DNA of 64,000 nucleotides from Cellulophaga tyrosinoxydans (lineage in GTDB: Bacteria; Bacteroidota; Bacteroidia; Flavobacteriales; Flavobacteriaceae). The translations under genes were made by a program, and so were the position numbers. Position 1 is the first letter of the stretch. Each line of letters opens with the position of its first letter. Shown piece by piece: positions 8,953 to 17,936 of this stretch. The notes beneath the pieces are model-generated. The model was not told the origin of the DNA, made no database searches, and was given only the letters and a program-made list of their open reading frames with translations. The stretch covers positions 372,001-436,000 of the forward strand of contig NZ_FWXO01000002.1 of assembly GCF_900176415.1 (NCBI RefSeq). The letters run 5' to 3'.

Positions 8953-9624
8953 TTATTTTGCGCGCAACTTTTTAATAAGCGCTAAAGTTTCTCTAACCGT
9001 TTTTTCTAAACCTGCGTAATCTTCGTTCTTTAATATTTCGCTACTAATTAATTTAGAGCCCATTCCCACACAAGTTACACCAGCATCAAACCAACCTTTT
9101 AGGTTAGCTTCATCAGTACTAACACCTCCAGTAGGCATAATACTTGTCCAAGGCTGAGGGCCTTTAATTCCTTTTACAAATCCAGGACCATATAGATCTC
9201 CAGGGAAAAGTTTTACTATTTCGCATCCTAATTCTTCAGCTGCATTAATTTCTGTTAATGAACCGCAACCAGGAGACCATAATACTTTTCTTCTATTACA
9301 GACTTGAGCAATATCTACTCTTAAAGAAGGCGTAACTATAAAATTAGCACCCATTTGCATAAACATAGATGCGGCAGCTGCGTCGGTAATTGACCCAACA
9401 CCTAAAATCATTCCAGGAAGTTCTTTTATAGCATATTTGTTTAATTCAGAAAAAACCTCGAAAGCGAAATCTCCTCTTGCGGTAAATTCCATTAAACGAG
9501 AACCACCATCATAACATGCTTTTAAAACCTTCTTTCCCAAATCTATATTTGGGTGATAAAACAACGGAACCATTCCGTTCTCTTTCATCACATTTGCAAC
9601 TTCAATTCGAGTGTACTGTGCCAT
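8953..9624 (-). CDS. eda: 2-dehydro-3-deoxy-phosphogluconate (KDPG)/4-hydroxy-2-oxoglutarate aldolase
   Basis: A class I aldolase that splits KDPG into pyruvate and glyceraldehyde-3-phosphate, the last step of the Entner-Doudoroff route and of alginate and uronate catabolism. The Schiff-base lysine is Lys138 in EIVKLFPG, the conserved Glu46 sits in MEFTAR, and the phosphate-binding segment is MPTGGV (163-168). The 223 residues match the family length. No KDG kinase is adjacent. The PL7 alginate lyase elsewhere in the window could feed this enzyme, but linkage is by distance only. It is monocistronic, with its own terminator. Confidence 0.92.
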   Translation of the reverse strand: MAQYTRIEVANVMKENGMVPLFYHPNIDLGKKVLKACYDGGSRLMEFTARGDFAFEVFSELNKYAIKELPGMILGVGSITDAAAASMFMQMGANFIVTPSLRVDIAQVCNRRKVLWSPGCGSLTEINAAEELGCEIVKLFPGDLYGPGFVKGIKGPQPWTSIMPTGGVSTDEANLKGWFDAGVTCVGMGSKLISSEILKNEDYAGLEKTVRETLALIKKLRAK

Positions 9625-9844
9625 TTTTTAAATATTGTTTTAGTTTTAGAATTAGGCCAATGTAAAAGAAAATCAACCTACTTTTTAATTTTAATTATTG
9701 CTAAATTGATTTCAAATGTACAATTTTAAATTTTTATTTAAACGATTAACCATCAATAAATACGCAATAAAAATTAAAATTCACAATTTAATTCTTCTTC
9801 GTATTAAAAATGAATTATAAGCAAGTAAAACAAAACACCTAGTG

Positions 9845-10732
9845 CTAAAGTTGTGCTAAAAATTGATGTAAAGCAGGATTTTCATTTTCTTTTTTCCAAA
9901 CGGCAAAAAGAGATGTGGTGTGCTTTACATTTACTAATTCTATAAATTTAATTTTGTAATTAAATTCGTCTCTTAACGAATTTGGTACAATAGCAATTCC
10001 CATTTTATTTTCTACTAATTTAAAAATAGTAGGACCATGAATAGATTTGTGGGAAATTTTTGGACTAAAACCATGATCTGCACATAAATTTAAAATTTGT
10101 TGATAATACAGCGGACTATTCTCATTTGGGAAAAGAATAAAAGATTCCTCAGCGAGCTCGCCCAAATTAGTAAATGTTTGCGCATTCAATAGGTGATCTT
10201 CTGGCAAGACTAAGGAGAAATTTTCAGTATAAACCAATTTAAGTTGCATATTGGAGGTTACCGAATTAGACCGCATAAAGCCCACATCAATAGTGCCGTT
10301 CTCTAGCGCTCTTAATTGTTCCTTATTTATAAGTTCCTCTAATTTTAAATTAATTCTTGAATTCGCCGTACTATACGCTTTTATTATGGGCGGCAAATAG
10401 CGGTACATAGCCGAGCCTACAAAACCAATAGTTAACTGTCCTTCTATTCCATTTAACTGCGAATGCCAAAATGCAAGCGAATCATCTACTTGCTTTAATA
10501 TGCTATTTGCTTGCGGTATTAACAACTCCCCTGCTTTAGTTAACTCAACCTTTCTGTTGGTTCTTTTAAATAATTGCACACCAAGAATTGCCTCTAACTG
10601 TTTTATCTGTTGACTCAATGCAGATTGTGACATTAGTAAAAGCTCTGCGCTCTGGGTATAATGTAAATTTTCCGCCAATACCAGAAAATAACGCATTAAG
10701 CGCAATTCTAATTGATTTGTTCTACTTATCAT
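9845..10732 (-). CDS. LysR family transcriptional regulator
   Basis: This is a 295-residue LysR-type regulator. The N-terminal winged helix-turn-helix (about residues 8-65) reads LRLMRYFLVLAENLHYTQSAEL then LSQQIKQLEAILGVQLFKRTNRKVELT. A co-inducer-binding periplasmic-protein-like domain covers about 92-290. The subgroup resembles CynR/BenM-like regulators of catabolic genes. It is divergent from the DUF1338 gene with a 67-base gap, the classic LysR arrangement, so I infer it controls that gene and itself. The effector is unknown. Confidence 0.9.
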   Translation of the reverse strand: MISRTNQLELRLMRYFLVLAENLHYTQSAELLLMSQSALSQQIKQLEAILGVQLFKRTNRKVELTKAGELLIPQANSILKQVDDSLAFWHSQLNGIEGQLTIGFVGSAMYRYLPPIIKAYSTANSRINLKLEELINKEQLRALENGTIDVGFMRSNSVTSNMQLKLVYTENFSLVLPEDHLLNAQTFTNLGELAEESFILFPNENSPLYYQQILNLCADHGFSPKISHKSIHGPTIFKLVENKMGIAIVPNSLRDEFNYKIKFIELVNVKHTTSLFAVWKKENENPALHQFLAQL

Positions 10733-10749
10733 TATTACTATAATAAGAA

Positions 10750-10780
10750 TTGTTTCAAATTAAAAGTACAGTTATTTTTG
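10750..10780 (+). promoter_or_regulatory. Bacteroidetes-type promoter of the DUF1338 gene
   Basis: TTG at 10750-10752 is followed after 20 bases by TATTTTTG at 10773-10780, a perfect TAnnTTTG -7 box. Transcription should start about 10787, giving a very short leader before the ATG at 10800. It lies in the LysR/DUF1338 divergent gap, so the regulator could act here. Confidence 0.6.
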
Positions 10781-10799
10781 TCAAAAAATAACGTTTGCC

Positions 10800-11708
10800 A
10801 TGAAAAATAATAAAATAGAAGTTTTTGAAGCCATACTTGATGCACTATTCATTCCTTATAAGAATAACGTTCCAGATGTATTAAAAGTTACGAATGGCAT
10901 GATATCTGAAGGAATTATTACTGATGAAAATGAAATCGTAAATGACCATATTGCCTTTAGAACCTTGGGTGTTCCAAATTTAGGTATTACCTCTTTTGAA
11001 AAAATATTCTTATACTATGGATATGAAAAAAAAGACTACTACTATTTTGAAGGAAAAAAATTAGATGGTTATTGGTATGCACCGCCAGCGGATCATTTAC
11101 CACGAATTTTCATGAGCGAATTAAGAATAAAAGACTTGTCTGAAACTATTCAAGAAATAATTTATCGCTACACCAACCATATTACCAGTGACCCTGTTGA
11201 TGCTATAGATTTAGACAATATAACAGAAGTTGGAGCTTTCTTTACAAAAGCACTTTGGGAATTACCAACGCTATCCGATTACTTAACTTTAGCAGATGAA
11301 AGTGAATATGCCGCATGGGTAATTTATAACCGTTATTATTTAAACCATTATACTATAAGTGTGCATGATTTACCAGAGAACTACAATACAGTTGAAAAAT
11401 TTAATGTATTTCTTGAAAGTTTACAGATTAAATTAAATACTGCTGGCGGTAAAATTAAAGTGAGTCCTGACGGATTATTAAAACAAAGCAGTACAGTTGC
11501 AAAAACTTTCGAAGCCACATTTGCAAACGGAGAAACCTATGAAATTTCAGGAAGCTATGTTGAATTTGCAGAACGTTTACCTTTAAAGGATTTTGCGGAT
11601 AAAGGTTTAACAAATTTTACACGTGAACAAAGACGCGACGGTTTTGAATCTGCCAATGCAGATAAAATATTTGAAAGTACTTATAAGGAACAGACTAGCG
11701 CTATGTAG
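10800..11708 (+). CDS. DUF1338 family 2-oxoadipate dioxygenase/decarboxylase-like protein
   Basis: DUF1338 proteins such as Pseudomonas HglS are iron(II) enzymes that convert 2-oxoadipate to 2-hydroxyglutarate in lysine catabolism. The expected metal triad is visible: His50 in NDHIAFRTL, His183 in LNHYTISVHDL and Glu255 in SYVEFAERL. The protein is 302 residues, shorter than HglS (about 460), and matches the compact Bacteroidetes and plant-like branch. A LysR regulator is divergent. No other lysine-degradation gene lies in the window, so the physiological substrate is inferred from family only. Confidence 0.82.
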   Translation: MKNNKIEVFEAILDALFIPYKNNVPDVLKVTNGMISEGIITDENEIVNDHIAFRTLGVPNLGITSFEKIFLYYGYEKKDYYYFEGKKLDGYWYAPPADHLPRIFMSELRIKDLSETIQEIIYRYTNHITSDPVDAIDLDNITEVGAFFTKALWELPTLSDYLTLADESEYAAWVIYNRYYLNHYTISVHDLPENYNTVEKFNVFLESLQIKLNTAGGKIKVSPDGLLKQSSTVAKTFEATFANGETYEISGSYVEFAERLPLKDFADKGLTNFTREQRRDGFESANADKIFESTYKEQTSAM

Positions 11709-11749
11709 TACGTATTTAAAATCTAAGCTAATTACTTACTATAATTTAC

Positions 11750-11781
11750 AAAAAAGCCTCTGAAAATTCAGAGGCTTTTTT
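11750..11781. terminator. Bidirectional terminator between the DUF1338 gene and tRNA-Arg
   Basis: A perfect stem AAGCCTCTGA/TCAGAGGCTT with a short AAAT-type loop is flanked by A and T runs. It serves the plus-strand DUF1338 gene and the minus-strand tRNA-Arg, whose 3' end is two bases away. Confidence 0.85.
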
Positions 11782-11782
11782 G

Positions 11783-11856
<74 letters not shown>

Positions 11857-12007
11857 ATTGCAAAAAGCAAAATTAATTCTACTTGTTTGCGGGTGCAAAT
11901 ATACTGTTTTCAATAAATAACTTGCAATTAAATTTTAAGTTAATTTCTATGCTTTTAAAAATAATATTTAAGATGCTAAAAATTAATACATTAAATAAGA
12001 TTAATTT

Positions 12008-12844
12008 TTAGAAAAGTTGTAATACTACATATACAGGAAGATGATCCGATGGGTATTTTAAATCCTTAGAATCACTTAAAACAGCATACTTTACAACATT
12101 TATATTTTTTGATGTAACAAATACATAATCAATTCTTCTAGTTACTGGTTGTGAAAATCGAAAACCATTAAAAGTACCTTCAGGACCAAATACCACATCT
12201 TGAGCAATTTCCTTAGTATCGCTAAGTGCCAGTTTTACTTCATCAATAATTGGGTTGTTAGGCTCTAAATTAAAATCGCCCGTTAACACTACTGGGTAAT
12301 TTTTGGTATTAACTGCTTTAATTTTTTCCAGTATTAGAGCCAATCCATTTTTTCTAGCTTCATTACCAACGTGATCTAAATGCGTATTAAATACCCATAA
12401 TTTTTCATTCGTAGTTATGTTGGTGAATAAACCAAAAGTACATATCCTATTAATAGCAGCATCCCAACCTTTAGAAATTTTAGTTGGTGTTTCCGATAAC
12501 CAAAAAGTTTCTTCATTTTCTACAGTAAACTTTTCAGCATTATAAAAAATAGCTGAATATTCACCATTATCTCCACCATCACGACCTATACCTATATATT
12601 TATATTGGGTTAAACTATCATTTAAATATTTGGTCTGATTTGGAGTTCCCTCTTGAATACCAAAAATATCTGGATTATAAAACTTGATTTGTTCTAGCAC
12701 AAAATCCTTTCTATTTGGCCATGCATTTTCACCATCCGAAGCAACATCTAACCTAATATTATAGGTCATTACCGTTGTTTTTTGAGCTAAACAATTTGCA
12801 ACAACCAACATAAATAATGCTAAAGAACTTACAGTTTTTATCAT
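12008..12844 (-). CDS. Secreted endonuclease/exonuclease/phosphatase family protein
   Basis: A 278-residue protein with a signal peptide (residues 1-20, ending CLAQ) and the EEP (DNase I-like) fold: MTYNIRLD, GIQEGT with the metal-binding Glu, VFNTHLDHVG, GDFNLEPNNP and the terminal SDHLPVYV with the catalytic Asp-His. Family members cleave phosphodiesters in nucleic acids, phospholipids or inositol phosphates, so the exact substrate is open. It follows the sodium:solute symporter gene by 11 bases and is probably co-transcribed with it; import of a released product by the symporter is a reasonable guess. Confidence 0.87.
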   Translation of the reverse strand: MIKTVSSLALFMLVVANCLAQKTTVMTYNIRLDVASDGENAWPNRKDFVLEQIKFYNPDIFGIQEGTPNQTKYLNDSLTQYKYIGIGRDGGDNGEYSAIFYNAEKFTVENEETFWLSETPTKISKGWDAAINRICTFGLFTNITTNEKLWVFNTHLDHVGNEARKNGLALILEKIKAVNTKNYPVVLTGDFNLEPNNPIIDEVKLALSDTKEIAQDVVFGPEGTFNGFRFSQPVTRRIDYVFVTSKNINVVKYAVLSDSKDLKYPSDHLPVYVVLQLF

Positions 12845-12855
12845 ATAATTAAATA

Positions 12856-14319
12856 TTAATTAAATTCGTTTTTAGTTCTTAAAAGTAATAAACCTAAAAC
12901 GGTTATACCGGCATTTACGGCTATATTAACAAATCCAAAATCAAAATTTAACACAAGCGAAGAATATTCACTCAACGCATAAGTTGTTATTGGTGCTAAT
13001 AAACAAACTATTGGAACCCACTTATCATTTACTGTTATTTTTGTAAACATTCCAAACATATACAACCCAAGTAAAGGTCCATAAGTATATCCTGCAACTT
13101 TAAAGATTAAAGATATCACATCGCCTTTACTGTTTGCAAATAGCATAATTATAGCAAAGACCAATACCGAAAATCCGAACAGCACCCAGTTTTTTAGTTT
13201 TTTTCTTTCAACACTTGTTTTGTGCGATATATCTAAAAAATCATAAGTAAATGATGTGGTTAATGCTGTTAAAGAAGAATCTACACTTGAAAAAGAAGCT
13301 GCAATAATTCCTAATAGAAAGCAAATTCCCGCAATAACTCCTAAATGATTTAAAGCCAAATTAGGAAAAAGCGTATCTGTATTCAAGAGTAATCCGGCAT
13401 CATCTGTAGCTAATGGAATTCCGTTTTTATTGGCATAAATATACAGTAGCACACCAAGCCCTAGGAACAAAAATTGTGTTACCGCAAGTATTAAACTATA
13501 GGTTAGTGTATTTTTCTGAGCATCCCATTGGTTTTTACAGGTAAGTGTTTTTTGCATCATATTTTGATCCAAACCAATCATTGCAATGGCTACCAAAATT
13601 CCGGCTATAAATTGTTTAAAAAAATTATTACCAGAACCGCTATCCCAATTAAATATGCTAAAATACTCGTGTTTAGCAATTTTACTAACCGTTTCAGCAA
13701 AAGTGATATCAAAAGAATTTACAATGGAGTAAATAGAAATTACTGCACCTAATATTAAGAAAACAGTTTGTAAGGTATCTGTCCAAACAATTGTCTTAAT
13801 TCCAGATTTATTGGTGTATAACCAAACAAGTAGTAAAATAATAATTATAGTTACAGGAAAGGGAACATTCAATGTATCGAAAAGCGCAAATTGCAATATT
13901 TTTCCAGCTAGTAAAAGTCGTAACGCGGCCCCGAAAGATTGAGAAACCAAAAAGAACAAAGAGCCTGTTTTATAAGAACTATTACCAAATCTGTTATTTA
14001 AATATCCATAAATTGATACCAATTGTAATTTAAAATATAGTGGGATTAGTACAAAGGTTATAAACAAATACCCCACTACATTGCCCAAAATAAACTGAAA
14101 AAAATACAAACTGTTATTGCCCACCATACCAGGTAGTGAAACAAATGTTACTCCAGACAATCCAGCGCCTACCATACCAAAAGCTACCAAAAACCATGGT
14201 GATTGTCGGTCTCCTGTAAAGTAAGATTCGTCACTTCTATTTTTTGATGTGAAGTATGAAATAGACATTAAAATAAGGAAATATATGGCGATTATGCCTA
14301 AAACTAAGTATGGATTCAA
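12856..14319 (-). CDS. Sodium:solute symporter (SSS family)
   Basis: A 487-residue inner-membrane protein with about 12-13 hydrophobic helices. Family signatures include GMVGAGLSGVTFVSLPGMVG (about 49-68), GLDQNMMQKTLTCKN in the middle and SSVDSSLTALTTSFTYDF further on. Members take up sugars, sialic acid, myo-inositol or proline with Na+; the SGLT-like subgroup seen here is frequent in flavobacterial sugar loci. It is the first gene of a two-gene operon with the EEP-family protein. The substrate cannot be fixed from sequence. Confidence 0.9.
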   Translation of the reverse strand: MNPYLVLGIIAIYFLILMSISYFTSKNRSDESYFTGDRQSPWFLVAFGMVGAGLSGVTFVSLPGMVGNNSLYFFQFILGNVVGYLFITFVLIPLYFKLQLVSIYGYLNNRFGNSSYKTGSLFFLVSQSFGAALRLLLAGKILQFALFDTLNVPFPVTIIIILLLVWLYTNKSGIKTIVWTDTLQTVFLILGAVISIYSIVNSFDITFAETVSKIAKHEYFSIFNWDSGSGNNFFKQFIAGILVAIAMIGLDQNMMQKTLTCKNQWDAQKNTLTYSLILAVTQFLFLGLGVLLYIYANKNGIPLATDDAGLLLNTDTLFPNLALNHLGVIAGICFLLGIIAASFSSVDSSLTALTTSFTYDFLDISHKTSVERKKLKNWVLFGFSVLVFAIIMLFANSKGDVISLIFKVAGYTYGPLLGLYMFGMFTKITVNDKWVPIVCLLAPITTYALSEYSSLVLNFDFGFVNIAVNAGITVLGLLLLRTKNEFN

Positions 14320-14461
14320 AATGATAATTTTATAGTATGATGAAAATACTATTTTTAATCTATATGTGATTATATAAACTCAAATATTCCATTAGAAAAT
14401 AAACTACACAATAAATACCCAAGCAAATAATCTAAAATAAGCTAATACTAAAAATGCTAAT

Positions 14462-14545
14462 CGACATGTAATTACCATTCGTCGACACTTAAGTGCGTTT
14501 CATCTACAGCCAACAGAGTACTTCTTTAATAAAAATGAATCTTTG
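14462..14545 (+). promoter_or_regulatory. Candidate LytTR operator A (three 21-bp-spaced repeats) and promoter of the signalling operon
   Basis: Three half-sites, CGACAT (14462), CGACAC (14483) and CTACAG (14504), are spaced exactly 21 bases apart on the same face of the helix. A near-consensus -7 box AATCTTTG (one mismatch to TAnnTTTG) begins 28 bases after the last half-site. Two other sites in the window share this geometry. LytTR domains bind direct repeats of about nine bases with centres 21-22 bases apart. The placement implies transcription from about 14552 and supports ATG 14565 as the start of the first operon gene. Binding is inferred, not shown. Confidence 0.5.
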
Positions 14546-14564
14546 TCATCTAAATACAAATGTT

Positions 14565-14966
14565 ATGGACGTATTATTTATTGAAGACGATGCTATTGAA
14601 ACAATGAAACTTCAAAGAACGGTTTCTAAACTTCAATTAAAGCACAATATAGTAGAAGCTAAAAACGGTGAACAAGCTTTAGAAATTTTAAAAGCTAGTT
14701 CAAAACTACCAGATATTATATTATTAGACTTAAATATGCCAAGAATGAGTGGTATAGAATTTCTAAAAATATTAAAAGCAGATGCTAATTATAAATACCT
14801 ACCAACAATAATTCTTACAACTTCCGAAAATAGAGCCGATTTATTAGAATGTTATAAGGTTGGTATTGCAGGTTATGTTATTAAGCCTTTAAAATATGAA
14901 GATTACGAGACCAAATTAAAAGCCGTTTTTGAGTATTGGCAAACTAATGAGCTAGTAAAGGCATAG
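14565..14966 (+). CDS. Single-domain response regulator (receiver only)
   Basis: From ATG 14565 this is a 133-residue protein that is a receiver domain alone: acidic pair EDD near the N-terminus, phospho-acceptor Asp55 in ILLDLNMP, switch Thr in TIILTTS and conserved Lys in GYVIKPL. The frame is open from GTG 14493 and ATG 14535, but those starts fall inside or before the inferred promoter, so 14565 is preferred. With no output domain it is suited to shuttle phosphate between a kinase and the HPt protein encoded later in the same operon, or to act by protein contact. The next gene (H-NOX) follows after 78 bases. Confidence 0.88.
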   Translation: MDVLFIEDDAIETMKLQRTVSKLQLKHNIVEAKNGEQALEILKASSKLPDIILLDLNMPRMSGIEFLKILKADANYKYLPTIILTTSENRADLLECYKVGIAGYVIKPLKYEDYETKLKAVFEYWQTNELVKA

Positions 14967-15044
14967 GATTATCGACGTTTCACAACATTTTTTTCATAAA
15001 AGGTACTAATTTTCCTACTTTTAGCGAATTATTAATATTTATTT

Positions 15045-15587
15045 ATGAAAGGTATTGTATTTACAGAGTTTTTAGAAATGGTTGAAGCCAAATTTGGTCT
15101 TGAAGTAGTTGATTCCATTATTGAAAAATCTGATTTACCATCGGAAGGTATTTATACCTCTGTTGGCACGTATAGTTTTAATGAAATGGTAAGCCTAATT
15201 ACGCATCTCAGCGATGAAGTAAAAGCTCCCATGGGAGATTTAATCTATGCCTTTGGCCTCTATCTTTTTAATGGTTTAGGTAAGTCTCACCCCGAAGTTA
15301 TTGTTAATTACAATAATCCAATTGATCTTTTATATGCTATAGAAGATCATATTCATGTTCACGTTAAAAAATTATATCCAGATGCTGAATTACCAAAATT
15401 CAAAATTCTGGAAAAAACAGATTCATCAATTTCGATGATCTATTCTTCATCTCGAGGATTATATCGTTTAGCGCACGGACTTATAGAAAAAACTTTTGAA
15501 CATTTTAATGGAAAGGCCAAAATCACCTTTGAACTTTTAAAGGAGGACGGAACTGAAGTTAAATTTGATATTATCCAAAATGGATAA
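15045..15587 (+). CDS. H-NOX haem nitric-oxide-binding sensor protein
   Basis: This is a stand-alone 180-residue H-NOX (HNOB) domain. The proximal haem ligand is His104 in EDHIHVHVKKLYP, and the haem-propionate-binding YxSxR motif is Tyr133-Ser135-Arg137 in MIYSSSRGLY. Length and N-terminus (MKGIVFTEFLEMVE) are typical. In other bacteria, NO-bound H-NOX inhibits a co-encoded histidine kinase or a diguanylate-cyclase partner to control biofilm formation. The adjacent kinase gene starts inside the last codons of this gene (8-base overlap), indicating translational coupling and a physical pair. I cannot tell from sequence whether the distal pocket excludes oxygen; no experimental inference is made. 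Confidence 0.93.
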   Translation: MKGIVFTEFLEMVEAKFGLEVVDSIIEKSDLPSEGIYTSVGTYSFNEMVSLITHLSDEVKAPMGDLIYAFGLYLFNGLGKSHPEVIVNYNNPIDLLYAIEDHIHVHVKKLYPDAELPKFKILEKTDSSISMIYSSSRGLYRLAHGLIEKTFEHFNGKAKITFELLKEDGTEVKFDIIQNG

Positions 15588-17934
15588 CAAAGAAGTTCTA
15601 TTATTAAAAAAAGCCCTAGATAGGCAGGTAAAAGCCCGAAAACAGGCAGAAAGCATCTTAGAATCAAAATCTAAGGAACTTTATGATACCACACGTCATT
15701 TGCAAGAAGCAAATAGTAGGTTAGAAAATATGCTTTCTGAAAAATCGTCCGAACTTGAAGGTATTTTTATAAACATTGTTGATCCATATGTAGTGATGGA
15801 TTTAACAGGTACGATTATAAAAATGAATAATGCTGCGAAAGATTTTTTTGGATTATCGAATGTAAAAGATCAAATTAATCTAAGTGGATATGTACATGAA
15901 GACTATATTGAATATACCTACAGTGCTTTTAAGACTTTGGTTGAGGTTGGTACAATTAAAAATTATCGCCCAAAATTAAAACTTAAAAATGGTGCTGAAA
16001 AGTATGTTGAAGTTAATGGCAGTCTTATTTATAACAAAGATCGTGAACCTATTGGAGCACAAGGCATACTTAGAGATATTAGCCAAGAAACTGAAATTAA
16101 ACAACTACTTGCAGAGCAACGCAAACAATTAGACATTATAGTAGAGAATTCTCCTCTAGGTATTATTCTTACTAATAATGATACAATAATTAAAGCAAAT
16201 ACGGCTATATTAAATCTTCTTGGATTTGAAGAAGGTGAACTCAAAACACAATCATTACATAGTATATCGCAAGCTGAAGATGAAACTACGGCAAATTCTT
16301 TAATGCAAAAAATGAATGCTGGAGAATTAGATAATTTTTCGGTAGTGAAAAAATTCACAAAAAAAGATGGCGGCTATATTCAGGCAAAAACTTCGATAAG
16401 CGCAGTTAAAAACACTAAAGGCAATATTGATTATAAAGTTGCTATTATTGAAGATATTACCAAAGAGTTAGAAGCAAAAGAACAACTTAAAAATTCTGAA
16501 AACCGACTTTCCTCTTTAATCGCTAATTTACATACCGGTATTTTAGTGGAAGATGAAAATAGAAATATTGTACTAACCAATAAGATGTTTTGTCATTTTT
16601 TAGATATTAATACTCCACCTCACAGATTGGTAGGGATTAATTGTGATAATGCAACCAAAGAGAACAAACATTTATTTAAATATCCTAAAAAGGAGATGGC
16701 AAGAATAAATGAAATAATTCTAAACAAAGAACTTGTCCTCTCAGATGAAATAGAATTGGCCAATGGTCGTATTTTAGAACGTGATTTTATTCCTATTCTT
16801 AACAAGGGGATCTACAATGGAAATTTATGGACCTATACCGATGTTACCATTGCCCGTAATTACAAGAAAAACTTAGAAATTCAAAAAGAAAAATACAGTA
16901 GTATAATTGCGAACATGAATTTAGGTTTGGTTGAAGTTGATAATGATGACATTATACAATTAGTAAACCAAAGTTTTTGCAAAATGAGCGGTTATATTGA
17001 GCGAGACCTTATTGGAAAAAAAGCCACATCGATACTTAAATTTAAAAATGAAAATATAATAGCTGAAAAGGCAGAAAATAGACTTAAAGGCCAATCGGAT
17101 TCATATGAGGTTGAAGTTTTAAACCAACTAGGAGAATCCAAACATTGGCTTATTAGTGGTGCTCCTCGTTATGATGAAATGGGGCGTGTTATTGGATCTT
17201 TAGGGATACATCTTGATATTACAGAGCAAAAAAGATTAGAGTTACAAAAAGAAAGTTTAGTACAAGAATTAGAGAAAAGCAACATTGGTTTACAAGAATA
17301 TGCGCATATAGTTTCGCATGACTTAAAATCTCCTTTACGCAGTATAAGCGCACTTTGTACTTGGTTAAATGAAGATTATCATGATAAATTAGACGAAAAT
17401 GGTAAGTACAATTTAACTATGATGCAGGAAAAAGTAGAGGCCATGGATAGTTTAATTGATGGTATTTTAAAATACTCCACCATTAGTAGTGATAATGTTG
17501 AGAATTCATCGGTAGATGTAAATGAAGTTATAAAAGAAATAACCGATATTATTTTTATCCCTGAGCATGTAAAAATTGTAACCACAAGTACGCTGCCCAC
17601 TTTATTCGCAGACCGAACTAAAATTCATCAATTAATACAAAATTTCTTGAGTAATGCCGTAGTACATATAGAACGTGAAGAAGGTTTAGTAGAAATCGGA
17701 TGCGAAGATAGAGACACGCATTGGGAATTTAGTATTAAAGATAATGGTGTTGGAATACCCAAAGAATATCATGAAAAAATATTTAAAATATTCCAGTCCG
17801 TTGGAAACAAAGAAAGATCAACAGGAATAGGACTTTCTATTGTAAAGAAAATAATTGATCTATACCAAGGTAAGGTATGGCTAGAAAGTGAAATTGGTGT
17901 AGGTACAACCTTTTTCTTCACCCTTAAAAAATAA
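15580..17934 (+). CDS. Multi-PAS sensor histidine kinase, H-NOX partner
   Basis: From ATG 15580 the protein has 784 residues. An N-terminal coiled coil (about 1-60, KALDRQVKARKQAESILESK) is of the type found in H-NOX-associated kinases. About four PAS domains follow (about 65-185, 185-305, 305-430 and 430-555, the fourth with DITEQKRLELQKE at its end). Then come a HisKA domain with phospho-acceptor His580 in VSHDLKSPLR and an HATPase domain with N box NFLSNAVVHI, DNGVGIP and STGIGLSIVKK. There is no transmembrane segment or receiver. The TTG at 15565 also opens this frame, but ATG 15580 is preferred. H-NOX is expected to regulate its autophosphorylation. Confidence 0.92.
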   Translation: MDNKEVLLLKKALDRQVKARKQAESILESKSKELYDTTRHLQEANSRLENMLSEKSSELEGIFINIVDPYVVMDLTGTIIKMNNAAKDFFGLSNVKDQINLSGYVHEDYIEYTYSAFKTLVEVGTIKNYRPKLKLKNGAEKYVEVNGSLIYNKDREPIGAQGILRDISQETEIKQLLAEQRKQLDIIVENSPLGIILTNNDTIIKANTAILNLLGFEEGELKTQSLHSISQAEDETTANSLMQKMNAGELDNFSVVKKFTKKDGGYIQAKTSISAVKNTKGNIDYKVAIIEDITKELEAKEQLKNSENRLSSLIANLHTGILVEDENRNIVLTNKMFCHFLDINTPPHRLVGINCDNATKENKHLFKYPKKEMARINEIILNKELVLSDEIELANGRILERDFIPILNKGIYNGNLWTYTDVTIARNYKKNLEIQKEKYSSIIANMNLGLVEVDNDDIIQLVNQSFCKMSGYIERDLIGKKATSILKFKNENIIAEKAENRLKGQSDSYEVEVLNQLGESKHWLISGAPRYDEMGRVIGSLGIHLDITEQKRLELQKESLVQELEKSNIGLQEYAHIVSHDLKSPLRSISALCTWLNEDYHDKLDENGKYNLTMMQEKVEAMDSLIDGILKYSTISSDNVENSSVDVNEVIKEITDIIFIPEHVKIVTTSTLPTLFADRTKIHQLIQNFLSNAVVHIEREEGLVEIGCEDRDTHWEFSIKDNGVGIPKEYHEKIFKIFQSVGNKERSTGIGLSIVKKIIDLYQGKVWLESEIGVGTTFFFTLKK

Positions 17935-17936
17935 TT

